Of a DNA stretch of 64,000 bases, positions 34,298 through 42,476 are shown piece by piece. The stretch is from Streptomyces nodosus. GTDB lineage: Bacteria; Actinomycetota; Actinomycetes; Streptomycetales; Streptomycetaceae. The stretch is taken from NCBI RefSeq assembly GCF_008704995.1, contig NZ_CP023747.1:5924001-5988000 (forward strand). The letters are read 5' to 3'. Made by a program: the position numbers and the translations under genes. How positions within the stretch are numbered: position 1 is the first letter of the stretch; the number at the start of each line of letters is the position of its first letter. The notes below the pieces were generated by a model that was not told the origin of the DNA, searched no databases, and saw only the letters and a list, made by a program, of their open reading frames with translations.

Positions 34298-34810
34298 TCA
34301 CCGCTGCGCGTCGGCGGCGGAACGGGGCGCCTCCGTACCGGCGGAAACGCGCGCCTCCCTCCGGGCGCGGAGCTCCGTCGCATAGCCCGCGCCGATGACG
34401 AGCAGCGCGCAGCACACCGCGAGGGTGAACGACAGCCCGTTCAGCCAGGTGTAGCTGGGGGAACTGGCGTACACGGTGCCGTCGTCGCGGACGCAGTCGA
34501 AGCGAAGGGGCAGATAGGAGGCCCGGTGGTGGCTGAGGTACTGCACCGTGGCCTCGTCGAAGCCGTCGCGGCACGCGGGTGCCGGTATCGAGTCGGCACC
34601 GTTGCCGAACTCGTGCTCGGAGGCCAGGACGGAGGCGAGCCCCAGCCCGTAGACGGCGCCGGCGGCGGACGCGGTCAGCCAGGCCGCGCGGTGCACCAGA
34701 TGCTTCTGCCAGGGCTGGGGCCGGCCCGGGAGCGCCACCCCGATGACCCCCAACAGGGCGATCAGCGCACCGATGCCGCAGAGCACGAAGACCGCGAGAC
34801 CCACGAGCAT
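34298..34810 (-). CDS. Small membrane protein, two to three helices
   Basis: The protein is 170 aa; ATG 34810 has GGGGGAGGA upstream, which decides it over GTG 34846. Helices appear at the N-terminus (LVGLAVFVLCGIGALIALLGVIGV), near residue 50 (AAWLTASAAGAVYGLGLAS), and near the C-terminus (LSFTLAVCCALLVIGAGYA). A loop holding two cysteines (PACRDGF, FDCVRDDG) lies between the last two. The topology resembles the gene at 33073-33894 (helix, loop with two Cys, helix), so the two may be related in function. Family unknown. Confidence 0.6.
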   Translation of the reverse strand: MLVGLAVFVLCGIGALIALLGVIGVALPGRPQPWQKHLVHRAAWLTASAAGAVYGLGLASVLASEHEFGNGADSIPAPACRDGFDEATVQYLSHHRASYLPLRFDCVRDDGTVYASSPSYTWLNGLSFTLAVCCALLVIGAGYATELRARREARVSAGTEAPRSAADAQR

Positions 34811-34882
34811 GAGGATCCTCCCCCTCGGTGAGATGAATCCGCCCACCTCACCAGGGCGCGGACCGCCCGGACTGTGAGGGGG

Positions 34883-34910
34883 GTCACTCCCTCTGTCACG
34901 GGGGTGTCAC
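34883..34910. repeat. Three direct GTCAC repeats
   Basis: GTCAC occurs at 34883, 34895 and 34906 (steps of 12 and 11 bases), upstream of the reverse-strand membrane protein gene. It may be an operator. Confidence 0.3.
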
Positions 34911-34917
34911 AAGTGCC

Positions 34918-35061
34918 GTGCGGAGGACACAGCCCCGGGCCCGAGTACGGCCGCGGCCCCTGCTGTCCCTCACCGACTGGGCGGAGCGGCACCGGGTGGC
35001 GATCGCCGAGGCGCGTGCGTGCTATGACGCCGAGCACCGGCCGGAGCAGCTCGACGCGTAG
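34918..35061 (+). CDS. Possible small protein or gene remnant, 47 aa
   Basis: GTG 34918 reads 47 codons to TAG 35059. The C-terminal 30 residues (LLSLTDWAERHRVAIAEARA, then CYDAEHRPEQLDA) look like a real amphipathic helix rather than random GC-rich translation. There is no ribosome site and no match I can name. It may be a decayed 3' end of a longer gene or a small leaderless gene. Confidence 0.35.
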   Translation: MRRTQPRARVRPRPLLSLTDWAERHRVAIAEARACYDAEHRPEQLDA

Positions 35062-35114
35062 GGCGCCGCGGGTCCGCCGCGTTCGGGGGGAACGTCGCTT
35101 GTCGGGGCGCCAGG

Positions 35115-35738
35115 TCATGCCCGCCGGGGCGACGCCAGTACATAGCGTGTGCGGCCTCGTGGCTCCGTGTGCTCGCTCACCTGCCAGCCCGCCTCCTCCA
35201 GCGTGGCCGCGCAGGCGCGCAGGGCCCCGACGTCCGGCTGGTGCACGGCGACCGCCTCCGGCTGCGGGGTCGTACGCACCCGGTAGCCGTCGCCGTCCCC
35301 GGTCGCGGGCCGGTGCCCCGCCGCCTCCAGGGCGAGCGCGGCGGCCCGCACCAGATGCGCGCGCTCCCAGGCGCAGGGACGGTCCCTGGCGCCGCCCGGG
35401 TTGGTCATCCGGCGCAGCTCCAGCAGGCCCTGCCAGGCGCCGTGCACCTCCCGCAGCCGGGCGGGGGTGGTGTCCGACGGTTCCTCACCGCCGACGCGTG
35501 CGGCGAACACCCCGGACTCCGCGGGCGCCGGGGGCTGCGCCGGTTCCTCCGCGGGTGTCTCCCGCACCCGATGCCCTGCCGGGGTCAGAAAGTGCTCGTG
35601 CGGTGGACGCGGATGGCGGAAGGCCAGGCCCCGCTTCACCAGCGCCGCGAGCTGGGCGTCCGTCCCCCGCAGCCGCCCGGTCAGGGGATCGGCGGCATCG
35701 ATGACGCGTCGCTGAGCCGTGGTCGGCGGTCGGGTCAT
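35115..35738 (-). CDS. Hypothetical protein, 207 aa
   Basis: ATG 35738 (MTRPPTTAQRRVIDAADPLTG) has a perfect AAGGAG six bases upstream. The N-terminal 70 residues look like a small winged-helix or similar domain (TTAQRRVIDAADPLTGRLRG, LAALVKRGLAFRHPRPP). The C-terminal 90 residues have an alternating helix/strand pattern repeated twice (AAGHRPATGDGDGYRV and EAGWQVSEHTEPRGRTRYVL), suggesting two similar alpha/beta units. No known family is recognised. Confidence 0.65.
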   Translation of the reverse strand: MTRPPTTAQRRVIDAADPLTGRLRGTDAQLAALVKRGLAFRHPRPPHEHFLTPAGHRVRETPAEEPAQPPAPAESGVFAARVGGEEPSDTTPARLREVHGAWQGLLELRRMTNPGGARDRPCAWERAHLVRAAALALEAAGHRPATGDGDGYRVRTTPQPEAVAVHQPDVGALRACAATLEEAGWQVSEHTEPRGRTRYVLASPRRA

Positions 35739-35769
35739 GACGTGCTCCTTCCCGCGGGACGGAGGCCGG

Positions 35770-36420
35770 TCAGGGCTCCCCGGGGTCCGCCTCCCCCGCG
35801 GAGAGGGACCCATGGGAACAGTAGGTGTCGGGTCTGACATTCCAGCCGGCCACCACATGTCGGCGGTGCTCCGTGCTCAGCCGGCTCATCGTCCCCGTGG
35901 CGAGCTGGAACAATGCGCCCGCCGCCACGGGCAGCCCCAGCCGCCGCGCGGTGAGCACCCGCAGGAAGTGCCCGTGCGAGACCACGACCACACTGCCCTC
36001 CGCGTCGCCGAGCGCCGCGTCGATCTTCGCGAGCATCCGCTCCGCGCGCGCCCCGATCTCCTCGGGGCCCTCCCCGGGGAACTCGGGCGGGCCGGGCGTG
36101 ACGCCGTCCGTGAACAGGAACCAGTCCGGCCGGGTGTGGTGGATCTCGACGGTGGTGACGCCCTCGTACCCGCCGTAGTCCCACTCGGACAGATCCGTGT
36201 CCACCCGCGCCCCGCCGATCCCGGCCAGCCGGGCCGTCTCCCGGGCCCGCTGCATGGGGCTGACGAACGCCGCCGCGATGCGATGCCGTGCGATCAGCGG
36301 AGCCAGCCGACGCGCCTGTTCCCGGCCGTTCTCGGTCAGAGGGATGTCGGACCGCCCGGTGTGCCGCCCGGACAGCGACCACTCGGTCTCACCGTGCCGG
36401 ACCAGAATGAGATCGCCCAC
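35770..36420 (-). CDS. Histidine phosphatase family protein
   Basis: The protein is 216 aa from GTG 36420, with GGGAGG upstream. The catalytic RHG motif (LVRHGETEWS) is at residues about 7-9. The second histidine is in VVVSHGHFLRVL, and the conserved Arg/Glu are in SPMQRARETARL and EWDYGGYEG. This is the broad cofactor-independent phosphoglycerate mutase/acid phosphatase group, so the substrate is uncertain. It is preceded by the aminotransferase gene in the same direction, 134 bases away. Confidence 0.88.
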   Translation of the reverse strand: MGDLILVRHGETEWSLSGRHTGRSDIPLTENGREQARRLAPLIARHRIAAAFVSPMQRARETARLAGIGGARVDTDLSEWDYGGYEGVTTVEIHHTRPDWFLFTDGVTPGPPEFPGEGPEEIGARAERMLAKIDAALGDAEGSVVVVSHGHFLRVLTARRLGLPVAAGALFQLATGTMSRLSTEHRRHVVAGWNVRPDTYCSHGSLSAGEADPGEP

Positions 36421-36554
36421 GCCTGCCCTCCCTGTCCCGCTGTCGCGCTGTCGTGCTTCTGCATACCGTCCCACCGTACGCAGCCGCCCCGCGCCGGTGA
36501 GGAACCCTGCGCGGGGCGTGTGACCGGTCTTACGCCGACGGTCGGCGGCGGTCG

Positions 36555-37763
36555 CTACTGCCGGTAGCCGTTCAGGAAGCGGCCGATTCTGCTGATCGCC
36601 GTGTCCAGGACGTCCGCGTGCGGGAGGGTGAGGATGCGGAAGTGGTCGGGGTTGGGCCAGTTGAAGCCGGTGCCCTGGACCACCTGGATCTTCTCCCGCA
36701 GCAGCAGGTCGAGGACGAACCTCTCGTCGTCGTGGATCCGGTGCACCTCGGGGTCCAGGCGGGGGAAGGCGTACAGCGCCCCCTTCGGCTTCACACAGCT
36801 CACGCCCGGGATCTCGTTGAGCTTCTGCCAGGCGCGGTCGCGCTGTTCGTGCAGCCGGCCGCCCGGGGCGGTCAGTTCCTGGATGGACTGGCGGCCCCCG
36901 AGTGCGGCCTGGATCGCGTACTGGGCGGGGGCGTTGGCGCACAGACGCATGGAGGCCAGCATCGTCAGGCCCTCCAGATAGTCCCGTGCGTGCTGCCGGG
37001 GGCCGGTGACCACCAGCCAGCCGGAGCGGAAGCCCGCCACCCGGTAGGTCTTGGACAGCCCGCAGAAGGTGAGCACCACCAGATCGGGGGCGAGGGCGGC
37101 GGCCGAGTGGTGCACGGCGTCGTCGTACAGGATCTGGTCGTAGATCTCGTCCGCGAAGACCATCAGGCCGTGGCGCCGGGCGAGGCCGAGGATGCCCTCG
37201 ACGATCTCCTTGGGATAGACCGCGCCCGTCGGGTTGTTGGGGTTGATGATGACCACGGCCCGGGTGCGGTCGGTGATCTTCGCGGCCATGTCGTCGAGGT
37301 CCGGGTACCAGTCGGACTGTTCGTCGCACAGATAGTGCACCGCCGTGCCGCCCGCCAGGGTCGTCACCGCGGTCCACAGGGGGAAGTCCGGGGCGGGGAT
37401 GAGGATCTCGTCGCCGTCCTCCAACAGTGCCTGGACGGCCATCGAGACCAGTTCGGAGACGCCGTTGCCCAGGAAGACGTCGTCGACGCCGACCTCGATG
37501 CCCCGCTCCTGGTAGCGCTGGGCCACGGCGCGGCGGGCGGAGAGGATGCCCCGCGAGTCCGTGTAGCCGTGCGCCTGAGGCAGCATCCGGATCATGTCCT
37601 GGAGGATCTCCTCCGGTGCCTCGAAACCGAAGAGCGCCGGGTTGCCGGTGTTCAGGCGGAGCACGCTGTGGCCCGCCTCCTCCAGCGCGTTCGCGTGCTC
37701 GATCACCGGGCCGCGGATCTCGTAACAGACCTCGCTGAGTTTGCTCGACTGCCGGAACTCCAT
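36555..37763 (-). CDS. alaA: PLP-dependent alanine/glutamate aminotransferase (AlaA-like)
   Basis: The protein is 402 aa. ATG 37763 (MEFRQSSKLSEVCYEIRGPV) aligns with E. coli AlaA; ATG 37772 is an in-frame alternative. Class I aminotransferase features are present: NPNNPTGAVYP, FADEIYDQILYDD, the PLP lysine in CGLSKTYRVAGFRSGW, and a C-terminal FRILTLPH with the substrate Arg. The AlaA-like signature RGPVxEHANALEEAGHSVLRLNTGNPA is strong. It probably interconverts pyruvate plus glutamate and alanine plus 2-oxoglutarate. It is divergent from an HxlR regulator. Confidence 0.9.
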   Translation of the reverse strand: MEFRQSSKLSEVCYEIRGPVIEHANALEEAGHSVLRLNTGNPALFGFEAPEEILQDMIRMLPQAHGYTDSRGILSARRAVAQRYQERGIEVGVDDVFLGNGVSELVSMAVQALLEDGDEILIPAPDFPLWTAVTTLAGGTAVHYLCDEQSDWYPDLDDMAAKITDRTRAVVIINPNNPTGAVYPKEIVEGILGLARRHGLMVFADEIYDQILYDDAVHHSAAALAPDLVVLTFCGLSKTYRVAGFRSGWLVVTGPRQHARDYLEGLTMLASMRLCANAPAQYAIQAALGGRQSIQELTAPGGRLHEQRDRAWQKLNEIPGVSCVKPKGALYAFPRLDPEVHRIHDDERFVLDLLLREKIQVVQGTGFNWPNPDHFRILTLPHADVLDTAISRIGRFLNGYRQ

Positions 37764-37793
37764 GCGCCGCATCCTCTCCGGTATCTGGTGTTG

Positions 37794-37828
37794 CTTGGTT
37801 TTACCAAGTAGCAGCTTGGAAAGTCCAA
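37794..37828. promoter_or_regulatory. Two inverted repeats in the alaA/HxlR divergent promoter
   Basis: CTTGG-TTTTA-CCAAG (37794-37808) and TTGGA-AAG-TCCAA (37816-37828) lie in the 87 bases between the genes. The second overlaps the -35 of the HxlR promoter, which suggests autoregulation. Confidence 0.6.
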
Positions 37829-37843
37829 CAACATGTCTAGACT
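37816..37843 (+). promoter_or_regulatory. Promoter of the leaderless HxlR gene
   Basis: A -35 TTGGAA (37816-37821) and -10 TAGACT (37838-37843) are separated by 16 bases. The start would fall at 37850-37851, on ATG 37851, so the mRNA is probably leaderless. Confidence 0.65.
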
Positions 37844-37850
37844 GCGTCGC

Positions 37851-38483
37851 ATGTCACCTCGCCGAAGCTACGACCAGTACTGCTCCACGGCCCGGGCCCT
37901 CGATGCCGTCGGCGACCGCTGGACCCTCCTGATCGTCCGTGAACTCCTCGCCGGACCGCGGCGCTACACCGATCTGCACGCGGATCTGCCGGGGGTGAGC
38001 ACGGACGTCCTGGCGTCCCGGCTGAAGGACATGGAGCGCGACGGCCTGACCACTCGACGTCGGCTGCCGCCGCCCGGGGCCGCGTCCGTCTACGAACTCA
38101 CCGGACGGGGCATGGAGTTGCTGCCCGTGCTGCAGGCTCTCGGGACCTGGGGCGCCCCCGCGCTGGCCGAGCGCAGGCCGACGGACGCGGTGCGGGCGCA
38201 CTGGTTCGCCCTGCCGCTGCTGCGCCTGCTGGAGAGGGAGGGCGAGGGACTGGTCGAAGTCCGGCTGGACGAGGGCCGGTTCCATCTGCGGCTCGGCGCC
38301 CCGGACGGCCCGGTCTACGGCGACGGAGCGGCCCCCGAGGAGCCCGACGCCCTGCTGGCTCTCGACGCGGACACCTGCACAGACCTGGGCGGAGGGAGAT
38401 TGACGCTCCGTCAGGCCGTCGAGGCGGGACGCGTCGAGGTCTCGGGCGGCGGGCCTCTTGCCAAGGCGCTGCGCGCCGGCTGA
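37851..38483 (+). CDS. HxlR family transcriptional regulator
   Basis: The protein is 210 aa; ATG 37851 is preferred over ATG 37833 because the promoter places the transcript start on it. The HxlR winged helix is clear: YCSTARALDAVGDRWTLLIV, RELLAGPRRYTDLHADLPGVS and LASRLKDMERDGLTTRRRL. The C-terminal 100 residues form an SCP2-like extension (FALPLLRLLEREGEGLVEVRL), as in larger actinomycete HxlR proteins. Two inverted repeats in the divergent promoter are the likely operators. Possible targets are itself and the aminotransferase gene. Confidence 0.9.
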   Translation: MSPRRSYDQYCSTARALDAVGDRWTLLIVRELLAGPRRYTDLHADLPGVSTDVLASRLKDMERDGLTTRRRLPPPGAASVYELTGRGMELLPVLQALGTWGAPALAERRPTDAVRAHWFALPLLRLLEREGEGLVEVRLDEGRFHLRLGAPDGPVYGDGAAPEEPDALLALDADTCTDLGGGRLTLRQAVEAGRVEVSGGGPLAKALRAG

Positions 38484-38547
38484 GGGAAGCGGCGCCTCCG
38501 GAGCGGCGCTCTCGGTGCCGGACACGGTGCCCCGGCGGCCGAAAGCG

Positions 38548-38585
38548 GGAGGCCCGCCGCGCCCCACAGGGCGCGACGGGCCTCC
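38548..38585. terminator. Bidirectional terminator
   Basis: GGAGGCCCG (38548-38556) pairs with CGGGCCTCC (38577-38585). An inner GC-rich stem CGCGCC/GGGCGCG closes around CCACA. It separates two convergent genes. Confidence 0.75.
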
Positions 38586-38602
38586 GCCACCGGCTTCGGG
38601 GC

Positions 38603-39406
38603 TCAGACGCCCGGCGGTATGCGGGACGGGCGGCCCGAGCCGCGGGTCAGCGCATAGCCGCCGATACCCGCGAGGGCCGCGAGGATGCCGCCGATCCCGG
38701 TCCACACCCAGCGGTCGGACCACCAGCCCGACGACCAGCCGCCACCCGGCTTGAGCGAGAACAGCTTGGGCGCCTCGGAGTCGGAGGACTCCTGCGAGGT
38801 GGTCGCGATGCCCGGCACCAGCGGCTCGGCCAGCGAACCGTCCACCGCCGCCGCGCCGCCGATGTCCTTGGACTCCACCCGGACCTCGGTGTCCACCGGA
38901 AGCCCGAGGTCGCCCGCGCCCACCCCCACGGCCGTCACCCGGATGTAGTAGGTACCCGGCAGCGGGTCGTCGGCCCACGGCTCCGACCAGGCGCGGACCG
39001 TGCGCAGGGTGCAGGCCAGCTCCACGGAGGCCGCCTCCGTGGCCGCCGTGCGGGTCTGCGTCCCGTACTGGCACGCCTGGCGGCGGCGCAGACCGTCGTA
39101 CACATCGAGCTGCCAGGTCTGCCCACCGTTGCGGGACGACGAGGTGAACTTCACCGTCGCCTTCACGGTGGGCCGTGTCTTGGCGTCCGCCGGGAACGAC
39201 CAGTACAGATAGTCACCCGTGGAGGCGTTGGCCGTGGCCTGCTGCCCCTGCTCGATCTCCGTCGCCGTACGGAACGAGGTGCCCGCCGAGGTGGGGGCGC
39301 CGTCGTCCTCGGACGGGCTCGCGGAGGGCGAGGAGTCGGCGACCGCCGGGGACACCGCCATGCCGAGCAGCAGGACCGCCGCGCTCAAAGCTCTTGGGAA
39401 ACGCAT
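38603..39406 (-). CDS. Secreted, membrane-anchored protein coupled to the VWA gene
   Basis: The protein is 267 aa. The ATG overlaps the TGA of the upstream gene (TGATG), so translation is coupled. A signal peptide (MRFPRALSAAVLLLGMAVSPAVA) is followed by a Ser-rich stretch, then a beta-rich domain of about 150 residues (TGDYLYWSFPADAKTRPTVK, LPGTYYIRVTAVG) that resembles bacterial pre-peptidase C-terminal-type domains. A C-terminal membrane helix (WVWTGIGGILAALAGIGGYAL) carries a short Arg-rich tail. Three cysteines are in the exported domain. It likely sits outside the membrane and partners with the VWA protein. Function unknown. Confidence 0.75.
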   Translation of the reverse strand: MRFPRALSAAVLLLGMAVSPAVADSSPSASPSEDDGAPTSAGTSFRTATEIEQGQQATANASTGDYLYWSFPADAKTRPTVKATVKFTSSSRNGGQTWQLDVYDGLRRRQACQYGTQTRTAATEAASVELACTLRTVRAWSEPWADDPLPGTYYIRVTAVGVGAGDLGLPVDTEVRVESKDIGGAAAVDGSLAEPLVPGIATTSQESSDSEAPKLFSLKPGGGWSSGWWSDRWVWTGIGGILAALAGIGGYALTRGSGRPSRIPPGV

Positions 39407-40671
39407 CAGTTGGTCCTCCAGATCGCGAACCGCCAGCGCGACAGCCAGCCCCACAACAGACCCGCCAAGAAGCCGGTCAGCACCAGTGCGCCGAGCAGCC
39501 ACCAGCCGCGCCCCAGACCGAAGGAGGCCACGTCGGACGCCCGGTCGGGACCGGCGACGACATCGACGGTGAGTTCCAGCGGCAGACCCGGCGTGGTCTT
39601 GACACCGGCCGCCGGGGAGAAGGAGTTGGCGACCTCGAGGCACACCGTCTCGGCGGGCGTGCTCTCGTCGTCGCTCTCGGGCTTCGGATAGCGCAGGCCC
39701 GTCGACAGCACGTCCGTACGGCCCGTGCCGGTGGCCTCACCGCGGACGATCTCCCGTCCGTGCTCCGTGACCGCCCGCAGCGTCACCCCGTAGTCGGGAG
39801 CCACCTGACGGTCGTCGGCGACGCTCACCGAGGCACGCAGCTCCTGACCCGGCTCCAGCTCCACACGGTAGTAGCGGTGCCGGCCGAACTCCTCACGGTC
39901 CGTGTAGAGACCGGACTTCAGCGAAGGCGCCGCGCTGCACTGATCGGTGCCGTCCACGGCGACCGGAGTGACCACCTTGTCCGCCGCGCGGTCCACCAAC
40001 TGGTTGACCTTGCCGGAGAGTTCCTCCTTGTGCTCCACCGACGTATAGGTGCCGCCGGTCGCCTCGGCGATACAGCTCAGCTGCCGGTTCAGCTTGACGT
40101 CGGGCACCAGGCCGAGGGTGTCGATGGTCAGACCCACGCCCTTGGCCGCGATTTCCCGGGCCACCTCGCAGGGGTCCAGCGGGGCACAGGTGTCCTCGCC
40201 GTCGGTGATGAGGACGATACGACGGGGGCCGTTGCCGCCCTCCAGGTCGTCCGCCGCCTTCAGCAGAGCGGGGCCGATCGGCGTCCAGCCGGTGGGCTGG
40301 AGGGTCGCCACGGCCGCCTTGGCCTGGTCGCGGTTGAGCGGCCCGACCGGGTAGAGCTGCGCGGTGTCCTTGCACCCTGTCTTGCGGTCGTTTCCTGGGT
40401 AGTTGGCGCCCAGCGTCCGGATGCCGAGCTCCACATCCTCCGGTGTCGCGTCCACGACCTCGTTGAAGGCCTGCTTCGCGGCGGCCATCCGGCTGTCGCC
40501 GTCGATGTCCCGTGCCCGCATCGAGCCGCTGACGTCGAGGACGAGATTGACCTTGGGCGGGTCCTGAGGAGTGGTCTCGTCGGCGACGGCATCGGCGGGA
40601 ACCGCGATCCCGGCCGCCAGAGCGGCGAGCAGAGTACAGACTCCCGCCGCCAGCCGTTGTCTTGTGATCAT
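39406..40671 (-). CDS. Secreted, membrane-anchored VWA-domain protein
   Basis: The protein is 421 aa. A signal peptide (RLAAGVCTLLAALAAGIAVPADA) is followed by a von Willebrand A domain with a complete MIDAS: DVSGSM at 46-51 plus the TGWTPIGPAL and ITDGEDTC loops. A beta-rich domain of about 150 residues follows (YRVELEPGQELRASVSV), then a C-terminal membrane helix (WWLLGALVLTGFLAGLLWGWL). The architecture, N-terminal signal and C-terminal anchor with the bulk outside, is the same as in the coupled gene downstream. The pair probably forms a metal-dependent adhesion or assembly module on the membrane surface. The ligand is unknown. Confidence 0.85.
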   Translation of the reverse strand: MITRQRLAAGVCTLLAALAAGIAVPADAVADETTPQDPPKVNLVLDVSGSMRARDIDGDSRMAAAKQAFNEVVDATPEDVELGIRTLGANYPGNDRKTGCKDTAQLYPVGPLNRDQAKAAVATLQPTGWTPIGPALLKAADDLEGGNGPRRIVLITDGEDTCAPLDPCEVAREIAAKGVGLTIDTLGLVPDVKLNRQLSCIAEATGGTYTSVEHKEELSGKVNQLVDRAADKVVTPVAVDGTDQCSAAPSLKSGLYTDREEFGRHRYYRVELEPGQELRASVSVADDRQVAPDYGVTLRAVTEHGREIVRGEATGTGRTDVLSTGLRYPKPESDDESTPAETVCLEVANSFSPAAGVKTTPGLPLELTVDVVAGPDRASDVASFGLGRGWWLLGALVLTGFLAGLLWGWLSRWRFAIWRTN

Positions 40672-40714
40672 CGGCGGATCCTATTGACCGGAAGGGGTGT
40701 GCTTCAAAACGACC

Positions 40715-42238
40715 TCATGGAGCGTAGGAGTCCCCCTGGGGAACAAGGGGGTTGGGCAGCCGCGCCCACAAGTCCCCTGACCTGCGCGGCGTCAGCCTCA
40801 TCAGGGTCAGCGCCTTCGCCGGAAGCGACTCTCGGCACAGGGCCGCCAGATCGGGACCGTGCGGCAGATCCCGTACGGCGGCCTCGAGCGCCGCCCGCAG
40901 CGCGGGAGCGGAACCCGCCGTGGCGGCCAGCGCGCCCGCCACCAGCGAGCCGAACAGCTTGCGGCGCAGGGTGGTCTCGTCGTCCGTGACCATCCGCGCG
41001 GCCAGCTCCGGGGCCCTGAGTCCGTGCCGGGCCAGCCGGGCCGGGCTCACCCGGATGTCCGCGAGGTCACGGTAGACCAGCCGTCGGGGCGCACCCGTGG
41101 ACGAGAGCACCACCAGCAGGTTCTGGCCGTGCGCCTCCAGGGCCACCCCCGCCTCCAGCAGCCCCAGACCGGCGGTGAGGGCCAGGCGCGCGAAGCCGGC
41201 CAGCCACTCGGGGGAGGAGGGCAGCCCGGTGAGCGGAAGGGCGGCCACCGGGACCACCCGCTCACCGGCCGCCGGGTCCGCGTGGACCGCGGGCGACTCC
41301 CGCAGCACCGCCCCCAGATCGGGGGAGTGGGCGCTGACCGCTCCCAGGGTGCGGGTGACATACAGCGGCGCCCCGGTGCGCGTCACGACCGACTGCACGA
41401 AGTCGGACACCGTGCGGGAGGTCTCGACGGACCGCACCGAGATGTTCCGCACGGAGGACGTCAGCCGTGCGCTGAGGGCGGTCTTCACATGCGGGCCGTC
41501 CGCGGCCAGGGCCAGGGTCCGCAGCGACATCAGCGGATGCGCGGCCGGGCCCTCCGACGCCGGTACGCCGAGCACATGCGCCCGCTGCCAGGGATGGACC
41601 GGGATCAGCGGGCGCCCCCCGTCCCACAGCCACGCCGGCCAGTCGCCCCGTACCAGGGCGTCCTCCACGGGCACCAGGCCGAGCCGCACCACCTGCCGGT
41701 GCTCGGGCCCGTAGGCGAGCTGTTCGGCGACCGAGAAACCCTGTCGGGAGCGGCAGTTGGGGTGGTAGGGGTGCCCGTCGACCACCCGCTGCTCCCACGC
41801 CCAGTCGGTCACCGGCTCCGCCGCGTCCTGTGGCTGATCCGCCCGTGACAGTGCCAACGACGCCGTACCGTGGTCGAGTTCACCGGCGAACTCCGTACCG
41901 TGAGGAACCCCGAGCGCCCTCATCAGATCCCCCGCACGGTCGTACGCCCGGGTGCCGAGCCGCACCTCGTCGACGTACGCGGCGGTCGCATACGGGTCGG
42001 CGCGCGGGCCGTGCAACCGGCGCCCGTCGGTCAGATGGAGGGTGAGTTCCCCGCCCGAGGTCTCCCGGCGCGCGATCCACGGCAGCGGCTCATGGGCCAG
42101 GGCCCGCCACAGACGCGACAGAACGGCCGAGCGGGCACCGGGGAGCGCGGTCGCGTACGGTGCCGACAGGGCGGGCCGTACCGAGTCGAGCTCACCGGCG
42201 AGCTGCTCCTCGGCCACGGCGCAGGGGGAAGGGGGCAC
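40715..42238 (-). CDS. IucA/IucC family NIS siderophore synthetase (1)
   Basis: The protein is 507 aa from GTG 42238, with GGAGGA upstream; the frame continues but upstream sequence is low-complexity. The NIS-synthetase motifs are present: HPYHPNCRSRQGFS (ATP/citrate pocket), PVHPWQ, SARLTSSVRNISVRSVETSR, EAHGQNLLVVL and RDLADIRVS. In the first motif the usual Lys after HPxHPxx is replaced by a CRSR sequence. These enzymes condense a carboxylate such as citrate with an amine or hydroxylamine using ATP. It is divergent from a second NIS synthetase. No other siderophore gene is adjacent, so the product cannot be named. Confidence 0.9.
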   Translation of the reverse strand: MPPSPCAVAEEQLAGELDSVRPALSAPYATALPGARSAVLSRLWRALAHEPLPWIARRETSGGELTLHLTDGRRLHGPRADPYATAAYVDEVRLGTRAYDRAGDLMRALGVPHGTEFAGELDHGTASLALSRADQPQDAAEPVTDWAWEQRVVDGHPYHPNCRSRQGFSVAEQLAYGPEHRQVVRLGLVPVEDALVRGDWPAWLWDGGRPLIPVHPWQRAHVLGVPASEGPAAHPLMSLRTLALAADGPHVKTALSARLTSSVRNISVRSVETSRTVSDFVQSVVTRTGAPLYVTRTLGAVSAHSPDLGAVLRESPAVHADPAAGERVVPVAALPLTGLPSSPEWLAGFARLALTAGLGLLEAGVALEAHGQNLLVVLSSTGAPRRLVYRDLADIRVSPARLARHGLRAPELAARMVTDDETTLRRKLFGSLVAGALAATAGSAPALRAALEAAVRDLPHGPDLAALCRESLPAKALTLMRLTPRRSGDLWARLPNPLVPQGDSYAP

Positions 42239-42385
42239 GGTCGGGTTCCTCCGGGGCAGGGGGGACGGGACGGTGGTGGGGGACACCACGGCCGGCGGAG
42301 CGAGCGTGGCGGTGGAGCGCCACCGGGGTGGCCCACCTCGGACACCGGATCCCGGCGACGGATCACCACGGGCATCCGCATCCGA

Positions 42386-42404
42386 TGGTGGAGATGATCC
42401 ACCA
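42386..42404. promoter_or_regulatory. Inverted repeat between the divergent siderophore synthetases
   Basis: TGGTGGA (42386-42392) and TCCACCA (42398-42404) flank GATGA in the 238-base divergent promoter region. It is not an iron box of the DmdR type, and none was found here. Confidence 0.5.
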
Positions 42405-42476
42405 CGGGCACCGGATCGTGGGCGGCGGCCCTCCACCGACATACTGATCGTCAGCGCAGTGCACCGTACGGAACGA

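Noticed and set aside
33073..34383. Full 436-codon version of the four-helix membrane protein
   Set aside because: The first 160 codons are low-complexity and lack a ribosome site. The start at 33894 gives a normal membrane protein N-terminus.
42239..42476. An iron box between the two siderophore synthetases
   Set aside because: I looked for TTAGGTTAGG-type half sites and found none; the inverted repeat present (TGGTGGA/TCCACCA) does not match.
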